From contig OY282373.1 of assembly GCA_958295805.1 (NCBI GenBank), forward strand, positions 95,001 through 159,000: DNA of 64,000 nucleotides, in the 5' to 3' direction. Shown here one piece after another: positions 40,768 through 49,330 of the stretch (its first letter is position 1; every line of letters begins with the position of its first letter). Origin of the DNA: an uncultured Nitrospirales bacterium (GTDB taxonomy: Bacteria > Nitrospirota > Nitrospiria > Nitrospirales > UBA8639). Made by a program: the position numbers and the translations under genes. The notes beneath the pieces were generated by a model, which ran no database searches, was not told the origin of the DNA, and saw only the letters and a program-made list of their open reading frames with translations.

Positions 40768-41652
40768 ATGAAACACAAGAGCAACGGAAGCCTTGACCTG
40801 TATGAAACCGGCAGCTACATCCTGCCCGGCGATTGCTTGGACGTGCTTAGGGACATGCCGGCCGATAGCGTCGATCTGATCGTCACGTCACCGCCGTATG
40901 CCGATGCGCGAACACGCACCTACGGCGGCGTGAAACCGGCCGAGTACGTGGACTGGTTCTCGCCTCGTGCCACAGAGATGTTGCGCGTCCTCAAGCCAAC
41001 CGGATCGTTCGTGCTGAACATCAAGGAAAAAGCCATTGAGGGCGAGCGTCACCCCTATGTGCTCGACTTGATTCTGCACCTCAAACGAGACATCGGGTTC
41101 CGGTGGGTTGAGGAGTACATTTGGCACAAGACGACCGCCGCTCCTGGAAAGTGGCGATATCGGTTCCGGGACGCATGGGAGCGTATCCTGCACTTCTCGA
41201 AGACCAAACAGATCAAGATGCACCAAGACGACGTGAAGGTTCCCGTTGGCGATTGGACGAAAACGCGACTCAAAAACATGAGTGCCAACGATCTCATGCG
41301 CCGAGAATCGGCCACGCAATCAGGGGTTGGGCGGCGCATCAGTGCGTGGGTAGACCGAGGCATGGTGTATCCCACGAACGTCCTTCATGCGTCTCCAATC
41401 GCCCACAACAGCGGCCATAGCGCACCGTTCCCCGAGTGGTTGCCGGAGTTCTTCATCAAGCTCTTTACGGACCCCGGCGATCTCGTGCTCGACCCCTTCT
41501 CCGGCAGCGGCACCACGGTTCGGACCGCCGCGAAGCTTGGACGCAAAGGCATCGGGATTGAGATACTGGCCACGGCAAAAGAGAGCGTGTCATGCCTGAG
41601 CCCAGGTTGTGACGCTCGCACAAGCCCAGCGTCCGAGACCCCTGCTTCGTGA
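40768..41652 (+). CDS. Site-specific DNA methyltransferase (beta-class, TSPPY)
   Basis: 294 residues from ATG 40768. The catalytic motif IV DLIVTSPPYADARTRTYGG comes first, and the SAM motif I, LVLDPFSGSGTTVRTAAKLG, near the end, the beta/permuted order of N4-cytosine or N6-adenine methylases. TSPPY favours N4-cytosine but is not decisive. The last 20 residues (KESVSCLSPGCDARTSPASE) do not look like the family tail and may reflect a small rearrangement. No restriction gene is adjacent. The neighbours are a broken dual-OB gene and two DUF488 genes. Confidence 0.85.
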   Translation: MKHKSNGSLDLYETGSYILPGDCLDVLRDMPADSVDLIVTSPPYADARTRTYGGVKPAEYVDWFSPRATEMLRVLKPTGSFVLNIKEKAIEGERHPYVLDLILHLKRDIGFRWVEEYIWHKTTAAPGKWRYRFRDAWERILHFSKTKQIKMHQDDVKVPVGDWTKTRLKNMSANDLMRRESATQSGVGRRISAWVDRGMVYPTNVLHASPIAHNSGHSAPFPEWLPEFFIKLFTDPGDLVLDPFSGSGTTVRTAAKLGRKGIGIEILATAKESVSCLSPGCDARTSPASETPAS

Positions 41653-41736
41653 TGCGACAGCACGGAGAGCCTGTCTGCCGCGGCACAGGCAGAACGGCGC
41701 AACGCGATCACGTCATATATCCAGGAAGGGACGGAA

Positions 41737-42007
41737 GTGCCATACACGAAAAGAATCTTATGCCTGGCCAATTCAGATATGCCGGGCGGCCGTTGCATCG
41801 CATGCAAGGAACTACTGGCGGACGGCCCGCAGGTGGGCAGGTGGATTCGGTTGGTAAGCGGCAGAGAGAAAGCGGGATTGTCGTCAGTGGTATCAACAAA
41901 GAGGCGATGGTCCTTACCAGATCGGAGAACGTTTTCTCACCATAAGCCTCGGCGTGCCTTTTGACGGCTATGTCTACAAACTCATCGCCGCCGTCATCGA
42001 ACCCTGA
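41737..42007 (+). pseudogene. Dual-OB-domain protein with internal deletion
   Basis: GTG 41737, behind AGGAAGGGACGG, reads MPYTKRILCLANSDMPGGRC, IACKELLADGPQVGRWIRLV and SGRE, the N-terminus of dual-OB proteins found next to DUF488. In the +1 frame from about 41876 the sequence CRQWYQQRGDGPYQIGERFL, TISLGVPFDGYVYKLIAAVI follows, which fits the C-terminus of that protein, ending at 42007. About 150 central residues are missing and the ends are out of frame, so the gene is dead. Family identity is recalled from pattern, not searched. Confidence 0.6.
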
Positions 42008-42022
42008 TGGAGAAAATGTATC

Positions 42023-42658
42023 GTGGCCATCACTCAATTTCCGGTGTTCACGGTGGGCCATTCCAACCATTCGCCAGAGGAATTCATCAAACTCCTGCTG
42101 CGGCATAACGTGGATGAAGTGGCTGACGTGCGTTCGTCTCCCTATAGCCGCTATACTCCCCATTTCAACCATGAGCCGCTGAACGGCATCCTGAATGACA
42201 TGGGAATCGGCTATACGTTCATGGGAGAAGAACTTGGCGGCAGGCCGACCGACCGCTCGTGCTACGATGCCGACGGACGAGTCCGGTACGACAGGGTAGC
42301 GGACACTGACCCGTTCGATGACGGCATCAGGTGCATCATTCGCGGCGCTGATGAGCGCCGTATTGCCCTCATGTGTACCGAGAAGGAGCCGCTCGAATGT
42401 CACCGCACCCTGCTGATTGCTGGAACCCTTACGGAGCGCGGCGTGGCCGTTGCGCATATCCTCGCCGACGGCAATCTGGAAAATCACGAGGCAACGATGG
42501 ACCGGCTGATGGAACTTCTCAAGTTGCCCCACAACGGCGACATGTTCCGGTCTCGAGACGACGTCATTGCCGATGCGCTGAACCGGCAGGCGCAGAAAGT
42601 GGCCTACGTTGCCGAAAAGCTACCCGCATACGGCAATGGCCGGAAGGAACCGTTGTGA
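42023..42658 (+). CDS. DUF488 family protein (long form)
   Basis: 211 residues from GTG 42023. FTVGHSNHSPEEFIKLLLRH, VDEVADVRSSPYSRYTPHFN and the cysteine motif MCTEKEPLECHRTLLIAGTL define DUF488. The family is suspected of acting on nucleic acids, but no reaction is established to my knowledge. Its stop overlaps the next DUF488 gene by four bases, so they are coupled. Tandem DUF488 genes with a dual-OB gene are a recurrent cassette. Confidence 0.88.
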   Translation: MAITQFPVFTVGHSNHSPEEFIKLLLRHNVDEVADVRSSPYSRYTPHFNHEPLNGILNDMGIGYTFMGEELGGRPTDRSCYDADGRVRYDRVADTDPFDDGIRCIIRGADERRIALMCTEKEPLECHRTLLIAGTLTERGVAVAHILADGNLENHEATMDRLMELLKLPHNGDMFRSRDDVIADALNRQAQKVAYVAEKLPAYGNGRKEPL

Positions 42659-43089
42659 ACGTGTCCACGATCGGATTCACAAAAAAATCCGCCGAGGATT
42701 TCTTTGAACGGCTGCGGGAGTCGGGGGCAACATGCTTGGTTGACATGCGGCTGAACAACGTCTCACAACTGGCGGGTTTTACCAAAAAAGATGACTTGGC
42801 GTATTTTCTGCGTAAAGTTTGCCGTATGAAATATGTGCATCTGCCGGAGTTGGCACCCACCCAAAAAATGTTGGATGCCTACCACAAAGAGCATCACGAC
42901 TGGGAAACCTACGAGCGCCAGTTTCTTGACCTGATGGACGAGCGGAGCGTTGAGAAAAAGAGTATAAAAAGAACACTCTCCAACGGCTGCCTGCTCTGTA
43001 GTGAGGACAAACCTGACCATTGTCATCGGCGGCTGGTGGCGGAATATCTGCAAACAAAATGGGAGGACTTGGAGATCATTCATCTATAG
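42655..43089 (+). CDS. DUF488 family protein (short form)
   Basis: 144 residues, GTG start at 42655 (AAGGA upstream), overlapping the preceding stop. STIGFTKKSAEDFFERLRES, CLVDMRLNNVSQLAGFTKKD, DLAYFLRKVCRMKYVHLPEL and CLLCSEDKPDHCHRRLVAEY are the short-form DUF488 motifs, with the paired cysteines and CHR at the end. Probably works with the long form encoded just upstream. AT-richer than the host. Confidence 0.88.
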   Translation: MNVSTIGFTKKSAEDFFERLRESGATCLVDMRLNNVSQLAGFTKKDDLAYFLRKVCRMKYVHLPELAPTQKMLDAYHKEHHDWETYERQFLDLMDERSVEKKSIKRTLSNGCLLCSEDKPDHCHRRLVAEYLQTKWEDLEIIHL

Positions 43090-43171
43090 CCGGGACACGG
43101 TGTCTCGACTTGCCGTTCATTTTTTCGTTCCCCTGAATGTTGTACTTTTCTTGAATAAGGAGGTTGTTGCC

Positions 43172-43414
43172 ATGGATATGTTTGGAAAAATTCCCCTCAT
43201 CGAAATTCCACTCCACGTGACGCCGGACCAGAAAAAATGGCTGGACAAAATGGTCGAAGAGGGCCGGATTGCCGTCCCACCCGGCGGGACCTTGGAAAAA
43301 GGGTCCGTAATTTCCATGTTCATCCGCATGTTGATTCACAACGCCATGGAAGAGCAGATGCGCCAAGCTGCGCTGGAAGCCGAAGATGAGGATGATGACG
43401 ATGACGACGAATAA
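43172..43414 (+). CDS. Small acidic hypothetical protein
   Basis: 80 residues with an excellent ribosome-binding site (AAGGAGG nine bases before ATG 43172). The sequence MDMFGKIPLIEIPLHVTPDQ, then KKWLDKMVEEGRI and a long amphipathic helix, ends in a run of Glu/Asp. Not recognised. Probably a real small gene because of the strong start and even codon use. Confidence 0.65.
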   Translation: MDMFGKIPLIEIPLHVTPDQKKWLDKMVEEGRIAVPPGGTLEKGSVISMFIRMLIHNAMEEQMRQAALEAEDEDDDDDDE

Positions 43415-43522
43415 AGCATGGCGTCCGTCAACGGCACGGCATTGTTGGACGACGTGACGCGAATTCAACCGACACGGCCGGAGTGTTGAATCGATACCGC
43501 GTCCTCTGGGAAAACACGTATG

Positions 43523-43538
43523 TTCTGAAGTTTCAGAA
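43523..43538. promoter_or_regulatory. Palindrome upstream of AbrB-type gene, possible operator
   Basis: TTCTGAA (43523-43529), GT, TTCAGAA (43532-43538), a perfect 7-bp inverted repeat 40 bases before the AbrB start. Autoregulated antitoxins bind such sites. The role is inferred from position only. Confidence 0.35.
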
Positions 43539-43577
43539 ATATGCTAGAGCCTGCGCAGACCACGGGAGGACTGCCGG

Positions 43578-43686
43578 ATGAATGAAACCCTTGTTGTATC
43601 CAGCCGCGGTCAGATCACCCTGCCCGCGGCAATCCGCAAACGCTTGGGGAACGCCCCTCTAGATTCCCGCGTGCGCGGGAATGACG
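43578..43686 (+). pseudogene. AbrB/MazE-type antitoxin N-terminus truncated by a palindromic repeat
   Basis: ATG 43578, behind GGGAGGAC, reads MNETLVVSSRGQITLPAAIR, KRLG, the swapped-hairpin SpoVT/AbrB DNA-binding motif. After codon 25 the coding sequence runs straight into the hairpin TAGATTCCCGCGTGCGCGGG plus AATGAC (about 43660-43686), and homology stops. The frame continues but has no family character, and no toxin gene follows. The region 43687-43811 shows nothing else. Confidence 0.75.
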
Positions 43687-43811
43687 TGCCTTGGGGACAG
43701 AATGGTCGCCTGCATCGTATCCAGCACAAAAACATGCGCCATGAAGACTCGTTTCCGTCCCCAAACAGTGGACGGCACAACGATGGGTCAGAACAGATGC
43801 TTCCCCGTTGA

Positions 43812-45095
43812 TTACAATCGCCTGAAGACTTCGTGCGCGGCTTCCACGGTCCGGTCAACGTCCGCGGCCGTGTGCGCGGTGGAGACGAAGGCGGCTTCGA
43901 ATTGGGAGGGAGCGAAGTAGGAACCGCGTTTCAACATGTGGTGGAAGAACTTGGCATACCGCGTCGTGTCCGACTGTTTCGCTGAGACGTAATTCACCAC
44001 CGGCCCGTCCGTAAAAAATCCACCCATCAGGGAGCCGACTCGCGTTTGATAAAACGGGATTCCGGCATGACGTGCGGCTTTTGCCAGTCCTTCCCCTAGC
44101 TGCGTGCTCCGTCGGGCTAATTTTTCATACACCCCTGATTTTCTGAGTTGTTTTAACGTTTCGATTCCCGCGGTCACGGCCAACGGATTGCCGGAAAGCG
44201 TCCCGGCCTGGTAGACCGGACCCGCGGGAGCCACAAGGTCCATGATCGCTTGCGAACCGCCGTAGGCTCCGACCGGCAGGCCACCGCCGATGATTTTTCC
44301 GAGGCACGTCAGATCCGGGGTGACGTCATACACGGTTTGCGCGCCGCCGTAGGTGACGCGAAACCCGGAAATCACTTCATCGAAGATCAGCAGGATGCCG
44401 TGCTGCCGGGTCAGCGTGCGCAACTGCCGAAGAAAGTCCTCGTGGGGCAACACCACCCCCATGTTGCCCGCAATCGGCTCGACAATGATACAGGCCAGTT
44501 TCCGCCAATGTTTCCGAACCATGCTCCTGACCGCGGCAATATCATTATAAGCAGCGGTGAGGGTCTGTCCCGCGGCGGCCTTGGGCACGCCCGGGCTATC
44601 GGGAAGCCCCAGCGTTGCAGCCCCGGAACCGGCCTTGACCAGGAAATGATCCGCATGGCCATGGTAACACCCTTCGAATTTCAGGATGGCATCCCGTTTG
44701 GTAAATCCACGGGCCACCCGGACGGCACTCATCACCGCTTCCGTGCCCGAACTGACGAGTCGAACCTTTTCGATGGAAGGAAACGCGTCGCAAATCATTC
44801 TCGCCAGCGTCACTTCCCGTTCGGTCGGCGCGCCGTAACTGGTCCCGTGACGTGCCGCTTGCTGAATCGCCCGGGTCACCACCGGATGGGCGTGTCCCAG
44901 GATCATGGGTCCCCATGAGGCCACGTAATCCAGGTACACGTTGCCGTCGGCATCGGTTAATCTCGCTCCCCGTGCCCGTGTGATAAACAACGGATTCCCG
45001 CCCACCGACCGGAACGCACGGACCGGACTGTTGACGCCCCCGGGAATATACCGCTGGGCCTGGCGAAATAATTTGTTCGACGTTGCACGTTTCAC
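43812..45095 (-). CDS. hemL: Glutamate-1-semialdehyde 2,1-aminomutase
   Basis: About 427 residues from GTG 45095 (KRATSNKLFRQAQRYIPGGV follows). NSPVRAFRSVGG, DYVASWGPMILGHAHP, SSGTEAVMSAVRVARGFTKR, KFEGCYHGHADHFLVKAGSG, LIFDEVISGFRV and the PLP lysine in LTCLGKIIGGGLPVGAYGG are all present. It makes 5-aminolevulinate for tetrapyrroles by the C5 pathway. The frame is open to ATG 45140 but that would overlap the upstream gene. GTG 45095 has GAGATAGAG just before it and matches family starts. Confidence 0.95.
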   Translation of the reverse strand: MKRATSNKLFRQAQRYIPGGVNSPVRAFRSVGGNPLFITRARGARLTDADGNVYLDYVASWGPMILGHAHPVVTRAIQQAARHGTSYGAPTEREVTLARMICDAFPSIEKVRLVSSGTEAVMSAVRVARGFTKRDAILKFEGCYHGHADHFLVKAGSGAATLGLPDSPGVPKAAAGQTLTAAYNDIAAVRSMVRKHWRKLACIIVEPIAGNMGVVLPHEDFLRQLRTLTRQHGILLIFDEVISGFRVTYGGAQTVYDVTPDLTCLGKIIGGGLPVGAYGGSQAIMDLVAPAGPVYQAGTLSGNPLAVTAGIETLKQLRKSGVYEKLARRSTQLGEGLAKAARHAGIPFYQTRVGSLMGGFFTDGPVVNYVSAKQSDTTRYAKFFHHMLKRGSYFAPSQFEAAFVSTAHTAADVDRTVEAAHEVFRRL

Positions 45096-45129
45096 GATCT
45101 CTATCTCTTTCTTTAACTCTGACTTTCGA

Positions 45130-45903
45130 CTACCGCCCATTCGCGTTCGGGACCGCGGTCTCGCCGTCGGCCGAGTCGTTTCGGCACCGTGATTGCGCCA
45201 AATCCAGCGCGCCGGTCGGCTGGATATTTACCTTCAGAACGCGGGCTGCTTGATTGTAGGACAACCATCCACCTCCCGTTCCCCCGGACTCGGTAAACCA
45301 CCCTTCGTCCCGCCCGACGTGAAGGTCATTGCCGGTTATGCGCAATTCGCCCGACCATCTGTCGCCAAGGCCAATCTCACCCAGTTTTCTCATAATTATC
45401 CGATTTTTATCGGCCTTGATCGTCGTTTGCCGGTCCCAATCACAACACACAATGCCGTTGTCGAATTCGATGGTGAACAGCATGAGATTGACGAACCTGC
45501 CCGACCCGCCGCCGATGTCCGACGTGAAAAGGACGTGAACGCCAGAATCAGTCATGCCGACGTACCGGTATCCGAACCTGACACCAGCTTCTTCCGGGTC
45601 ATCCCAGTACACGTAGGGGCATTTCCCCTCCGCTTCAACAACGCCAACGGCACCGAAGTAGCGATTGCTCCTCTGAGAATCGACAAGATTGACTGCCACC
45701 ACTTGGTCGCCCGCGTCGCTCAACCACGTCGAAAGGTCCTTGACGATGCGCGGATGAACGAAGGGCGCGCGTACGAAGGAGTACGGAACGTCCACCGCCG
45801 GCACGTCGAAACTCGACTCTTCCGCCCGTGCCGTACACGCGGTGAGGATGAAGAGCGCGCCGACTATGCCTCGCACGACGGAAACGATGCGGCCTTGTAC
45901 CAT
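45130..45903 (-). CDS. Exported hypothetical protein, possible lipoprotein
   Basis: 257 residues. A signal peptide with basic start and VVRGIVGALFILTACTARAE, with a lipobox-like LTAC. The mature part is rich in beta-type segments (GKCPYVYWDDPEEAGVRFGY, VLFTSDIGGGSGRFVNLMLF) and contains two adjacent cysteines in GIVCCDW. No family recognised. It is the upstream neighbour of hemL on the same strand. Confidence 0.65.
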   Translation of the reverse strand: MVQGRIVSVVRGIVGALFILTACTARAEESSFDVPAVDVPYSFVRAPFVHPRIVKDLSTWLSDAGDQVVAVNLVDSQRSNRYFGAVGVVEAEGKCPYVYWDDPEEAGVRFGYRYVGMTDSGVHVLFTSDIGGGSGRFVNLMLFTIEFDNGIVCCDWDRQTTIKADKNRIIMRKLGEIGLGDRWSGELRITGNDLHVGRDEGWFTESGGTGGGWLSYNQAARVLKVNIQPTGALDLAQSRCRNDSADGETAVPNANGR

Positions 45904-46034
45904 CCCTCTTCTCCATTCTCATGCACGTCTCGATCACTCATGCCTCCCCTCACAAAGGGGAGGAAAAGAACCCGGCTCCCCCGCATCATGAGCCGCAGGC
46001 GCGTTGCGTTCCCTGGAATCTCTTCATAACTCCC

Positions 46035-46250
46035 CTACTCAGGATCACTGAAGCGCTGTCCTTCCTCACCCGACCAGCGCACGATGCCGATTTCTTCTGA
46101 TTCCCACAATGCCTCTTGTTCTCGTGCAGCCAGGTCGGCCTCTCTCTGTTTATCTTCCAAACTAAGCCTTGCCTCCCGCTCACTCTCAGAGACCCACCCC
46201 GGTGGTTTCTGTCCTTTTGGAACGTCTTTCCGGAGAACATTGACTGGCAT
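46035..46250 (-). CDS. Small charged hypothetical protein
   Basis: 71 residues from ATG 46250, preceded by GGGAGG five bases upstream. The protein is strongly charged and helical: RKDVPKGQKPPGWVSESERE, ARLSLEDKQREADLAAREQE. No recognised family. The open frame reaches 46313, but the ribosome-binding site favours the inner start. Confidence 0.5.
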   Translation of the reverse strand: MPVNVLRKDVPKGQKPPGWVSESEREARLSLEDKQREADLAAREQEALWESEEIGIVRWSGEEGQRFSDPE

Positions 46251-46319
46251 CTGATCCCTCCCTTTCATCCACCAAGCTTGCGGCCGATTTTTGGACTTAG
46301 CCTTAGAACCCACGGATTG

Positions 46320-47309
46320 TCAAGGTTTGGCGGCGTTCCGTGCCCGGTTGGCGGCCGACTGTACGCTTCGTCGTTCTTCCCCTCCGAATACATGATCCGA
46401 ACGGCGGTGCAAAGGATGCTGAACGCGATAGGCATACAACGCCATACTCGCGGCAGTGACGGCGTTTAAGGATTCAACCGATTCCGTCATGGGGATGGCG
46501 AGCCGCTTGCCGGAAGAGAACGGCGGCAGCCCCGGGCCCTCTTCTCCAACGACTATCCGAACGTCTTTCGGCCATTGAAACCCGGGCAGCCCCTCACCCT
46601 CCACGTGCAGCGTCACCCACGTAGCAGAGCCTGTCATGAGCCTCGAAGAGTCTGCCCTGAGGTCCCCCTGAGCCTCGAAGGGCCTCGAAGGGCCTGCCCT
46701 GAGCCTCGAAGGGTCAGGCAGGTCCCGGACCGAAGGGCCCTGAGTCAGAGGCACGTCAAACGTCGCTCCGCTGGCGGCTCGTATGGACTTGGGATGATAG
46801 GGATGCGCCGACTCTTTGAGCAGGACGACTTGGTTGGCGCCCATTGCCGCCGCCGTCCGCAACAAAGCACCCACGTTAGCCGGGTCCCCCAAAGGACACA
46901 GAAGTTCCAGACCCCGCGGTGGCGCCTCAACGTCTGCACAAGGAAGGGGAAGAGCCGTACAGACTAAGATCGGACAGCCCGTCCCAAAGATGTCAACGTG
47001 TTTGAAACACGTTGGGGACAAAGCATAGGTGGCGACGTGAACCGGAATCGAGAAAGACACGCGAGCCTGCCCTGAGGTTGGAAGGGCCCGCCCTGAGGCT
47101 CGAAGGGCTTGCCCTGAGCCTCGAAGGGTCTTGGCGGGATGGAGAAGTTCCAGACAGCGAGCGGGGTGCCGTCTGAGGGTTTCCTGCACGACTTTTTTCC
47201 CAAAGACGAGACATTGCCGAAATCGTTCAATCCCGCGCGCGTCCTGTAATGAAACCCATCGCTTTACGTGGGAATTCTGCAAGCTGCTGATGGTCCGAGT
47301 CATTGACAT
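46320..47309 (-). CDS. SpoU-family (TrmH) RNA 2'-O-methyltransferase with repeat insertions
   Basis: 329 residues against about 260 expected. N-terminal SSLQNSHVKRWVSLQDARGI and FGKKVVQETLRR form the substrate-binding domain. The knotted SPOUT domain has GDPANVGALLRTAAAMGA (motif 1), RIVVGEEGPGLP (motif 2) and IPMTESVESLNAVTAASMAL (motif 3). It methylates a ribose in rRNA or tRNA. Two segments, at about residues 59-83 (TLRGSGQALRASGRAL) and 196-222 (DPSRLRAGPSRPFEAQG), are translations of CTTCGAGGCTCAGGG-type repeats. They stay in frame and fall between motifs, so activity may be kept. Confidence 0.88.
   Translation of the reverse strand: MSMTRTISSLQNSHVKRWVSLQDARGIERFRQCLVFGKKVVQETLRRHPARCLELLHPAKTLRGSGQALRASGRALPTSGQARVSFSIPVHVATYALSPTCFKHVDIFGTGCPILVCTALPLPCADVEAPPRGLELLCPLGDPANVGALLRTAAAMGANQVVLLKESAHPYHPKSIRAASGATFDVPLTQGPSVRDLPDPSRLRAGPSRPFEAQGDLRADSSRLMTGSATWVTLHVEGEGLPGFQWPKDVRIVVGEEGPGLPPFSSGKRLAIPMTESVESLNAVTAASMALYAYRVQHPLHRRSDHVFGGEERRSVQSAANRARNAAKP
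46636..46720. repeat. CTTCGAGGCTCAGGG repeats inside the SpoU gene (second cluster)
   Basis: Four units of GAGCCTCGAAGGGCCTGCCC type in the plus orientation, interrupting the coding sequence between motifs 1 and 2. They correspond to the translated LRAGPSRPFEAQGDLRADS segment. Confidence 0.8.
47065..47130. repeat. CTTCGAGGCTCAGGG repeats inside the SpoU gene (first cluster)
   Basis: Three units (CCTGCCCTGAGGTTGGAAGG, CCCGCCCTGAGGCTCGAAGG and GCTTGCCCTGAGCCTCGAAG) inside the 5' part of the coding sequence, translated as LRGSGQALRASGRALPTSG. Further units lie upstream of the start at about 47312-47338 and 47388-47410. Confidence 0.8.
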
Positions 47310-47411
47310 TGACGCCTGCCCTGAGGCTCGAAGGGTTCCTCATCGCAACCCAGCCGGCCTTGCGATTTCTCAAGCATCAAGGATGTCTGCACTGAGCTTC
47401 GAAGGGTTCGG

Positions 47412-48533
47412 CTATTCTGCGGGACGGAAGTGTTTCGCTCTCCCGCGGAGTTTCACGTCGTCGGTGTCAATCAAGACTTCCCAATCGTCGCGACCCCCGT
47501 CGGTCACGTATCCAATCCGGTGGGCTTTTTTCTCAAACGCGGAGGCCAGCTCAAGCGTCCGGTCTGCTTGGCGTTCCGGCACCACGAGACAGAAGCCGAT
47601 TCCCATGTTAAACACCTCAAACATTTCCGAATCGGTGATTCCGCCGAGTTGTTGCACGATGGTGAAGATGGGAGGAGGAGAGGGAAGCGCATCAATCACA
47701 AAACTGACTGGAGACGGCACACGACTCAGATTCATGAATCCGTCGCCGGTCACGTGAATCAACGCCTTGACGTCAACGGCATGTTCCGCTTTGAGGACAT
47801 GCAAGATTTCCCGGGTGTAGATAAAGGTCGGCCGGAGCAATTCCTCACCTAATGATCGATCCAGTCCAGGCAAACGTTTGTCGTATAATGACCCGTCGTT
47901 TCCTATGGCTTTTCGTGCCAAAGTGAGTCCATTACTATGCACGCCGTTGCTCTCAATGCCGATGATGACGTCGCCTTTCTGAACCGCGTCCCCGACGATG
48001 ATCTTGTCCAGATCCACAATGCCTATGGCCGATCCTGCTAAATCAAACCCTTCGCCTTCCTTGCCGGCTTCACTTTTGATGACGTCCTTGAGCTGAGCAA
48101 TTTCCCCGCCGGGGATGGACACGCCGGCCATCCGGGCACCCTCCGTCAAACCCTTTGCCATTTCATGCAAGCAGCCCGGATCGAGATCCTGCACCGCGAT
48201 ATAATCCACCATGGCCAGGGGCGTCGCCCCGACGCAGAGCAGATCGTTGACGTTCATCGCGACGCAATCAATGCCGATGGTATCGTATTTTCCCATTCGT
48301 TGGGCAATCAGCACCTTTGATCCCACGCCGTCCGTGGTTACGGCGATGCCCTTATTGTTCCCGATCTCAATCACGTTGGCGAACAACCCGAAATCCAGAC
48401 GCACATTGCCGATTTCTCCCTTGGACCGCGTCCACGTCCGTCTGAACTGGTTCGTAATACCGGCCAGCGATTGAACGGCTCGTTCAATATCGACCCCGGC
48501 CCCCTGATAAGTCACGGCAGGCGAACGGCTCAA
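47412..48533 (-). CDS. purM: Phosphoribosylformylglycinamidine cyclo-ligase
   Basis: About 373 residues from TTG 48533. TYQGAGVDIERAVQSL, VTTDGVGSKVLIAQRMGKYD, GIDCVAMNVNDLLCVGATPL, DYIAVQDLDP, GGEIAQLKDV, IGIESNGVHSNGLTLARKAI and HVTGDGFMNLSRV are PurM/AIR synthase motifs. It closes the imidazole ring of AIR with ATP. The open frame reaches 48689, but that part translates repeat DNA. TTG 48533 follows AAGGGGGCC by a proper distance, and GTG 48515 is another option. The expected glycine-rich VTGGGL is here VTGDGF, a variant seen in some lineages. Confidence 0.93.
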   Translation of the reverse strand: MSRSPAVTYQGAGVDIERAVQSLAGITNQFRRTWTRSKGEIGNVRLDFGLFANVIEIGNNKGIAVTTDGVGSKVLIAQRMGKYDTIGIDCVAMNVNDLLCVGATPLAMVDYIAVQDLDPGCLHEMAKGLTEGARMAGVSIPGGEIAQLKDVIKSEAGKEGEGFDLAGSAIGIVDLDKIIVGDAVQKGDVIIGIESNGVHSNGLTLARKAIGNDGSLYDKRLPGLDRSLGEELLRPTFIYTREILHVLKAEHAVDVKALIHVTGDGFMNLSRVPSPVSFVIDALPSPPPIFTIVQQLGGITDSEMFEVFNMGIGFCLVVPERQADRTLELASAFEKKAHRIGYVTDGGRDDWEVLIDTDDVKLRGRAKHFRPAE

Positions 48534-48593
48534 TTCCCAGGCCCCCTTTTTCCAGGTTTGACTAAAAGAATTGTGAATTGTTGAATGAACGAC

Positions 48594-48650
48594 GCCCGCC
48601 CTGAAGCTTGCCCTAAGCCTCGAAGGGGCTCCCCTGAGCCTCGAAGGGTT
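48594..48650. repeat. CTTCGAGGCTCAGGG repeats upstream of purM
   Basis: Three units (GCCCGCCCTGAAGCTTGCCC, TAAGCCTCGAAGGGGCTCCC, TGAGCCTCGAAGGGTTCAGG) directly upstream of the purM leader. The frame stays open through them, but the chosen start lies after them. Confidence 0.75.
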
Positions 48651-48689
48651 CAGGTACAGGCGGTTTTCCATGTTGACAGTCCGGCACAA

Positions 48690-49330
48690 GCGGCGTCAAG
48701 AACCGTCTTGCGGGCGATTGATCTCTAGAGTCAGTTCCACTTGATGGAATGACGGAGTGACCGGAACGCACCAACGTTTAGGCAACGTGCGATTCGACAG
48801 CTACAGCGACGGCACCAGTTGCACGACCTAAACCTTGGGCACGATGAGTTTCACGAGCTGCGACGGGGATTCACGAAACGCGGTAAAACGCGGCGGGGTC
48901 ATGAGAAGGTGAGAAGAGGGTGTCTTACCCTCCATAAGATAAGACCTTTGCAAAGCCGTCATCGCTTCGAAAATCCCGGGCAGTTGCCGGTTGCCAATGA
49001 CCAGGGGATAGTGGTGAGTGACGAGTGAAGAGATATGCACAACCTGCAAATACCTTCTATCTCCCAGTCCATACCATCGTAGGGGCGACATCTCATGGCG
49101 CCCGTCCGCTTATCTAAAGACGTTTGGCACAATGACTGGCTGGCAAACTGGCTTAAACGAATACATCAAACGCCCTGATAGTTAGAACTTTTTGCTTTAT
49201 AGGAAAATTTCCATAAAAACCCAGCGGCCAACAACACTATGACCACTCTCCGGGTGTTGTGTTCTACACTACCCAAAAACCAGGCGCCATGAAGATGTCG
49301 CCGCTACACTGCCGTGAAGGTCCCAAAAAA
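48690..49330. other. Long intergenic region with repeats and a doubtful short frame
   Basis: No gene is well supported. A minus-strand frame at 48828-49091 ends with MTPPRFTAFRESPSQLVKLI and could be a small protein or remnant, but its upstream part reads common repeat sequence. Two dispersed palindromes of the GGCGACATCTCATGGCGCC type lie at about 49078-49108 and, inverted, 49286-49316. The right end precedes the 3' end of the tRNA gene. Confidence 0.5.

Noticed and set aside
48828-49091. Minus-strand frame of 87 codons as a gene
   Set aside because: Its first half translates repeat-like intergenic sequence, there is no supported start, and only the last ~45 residues look protein-like.
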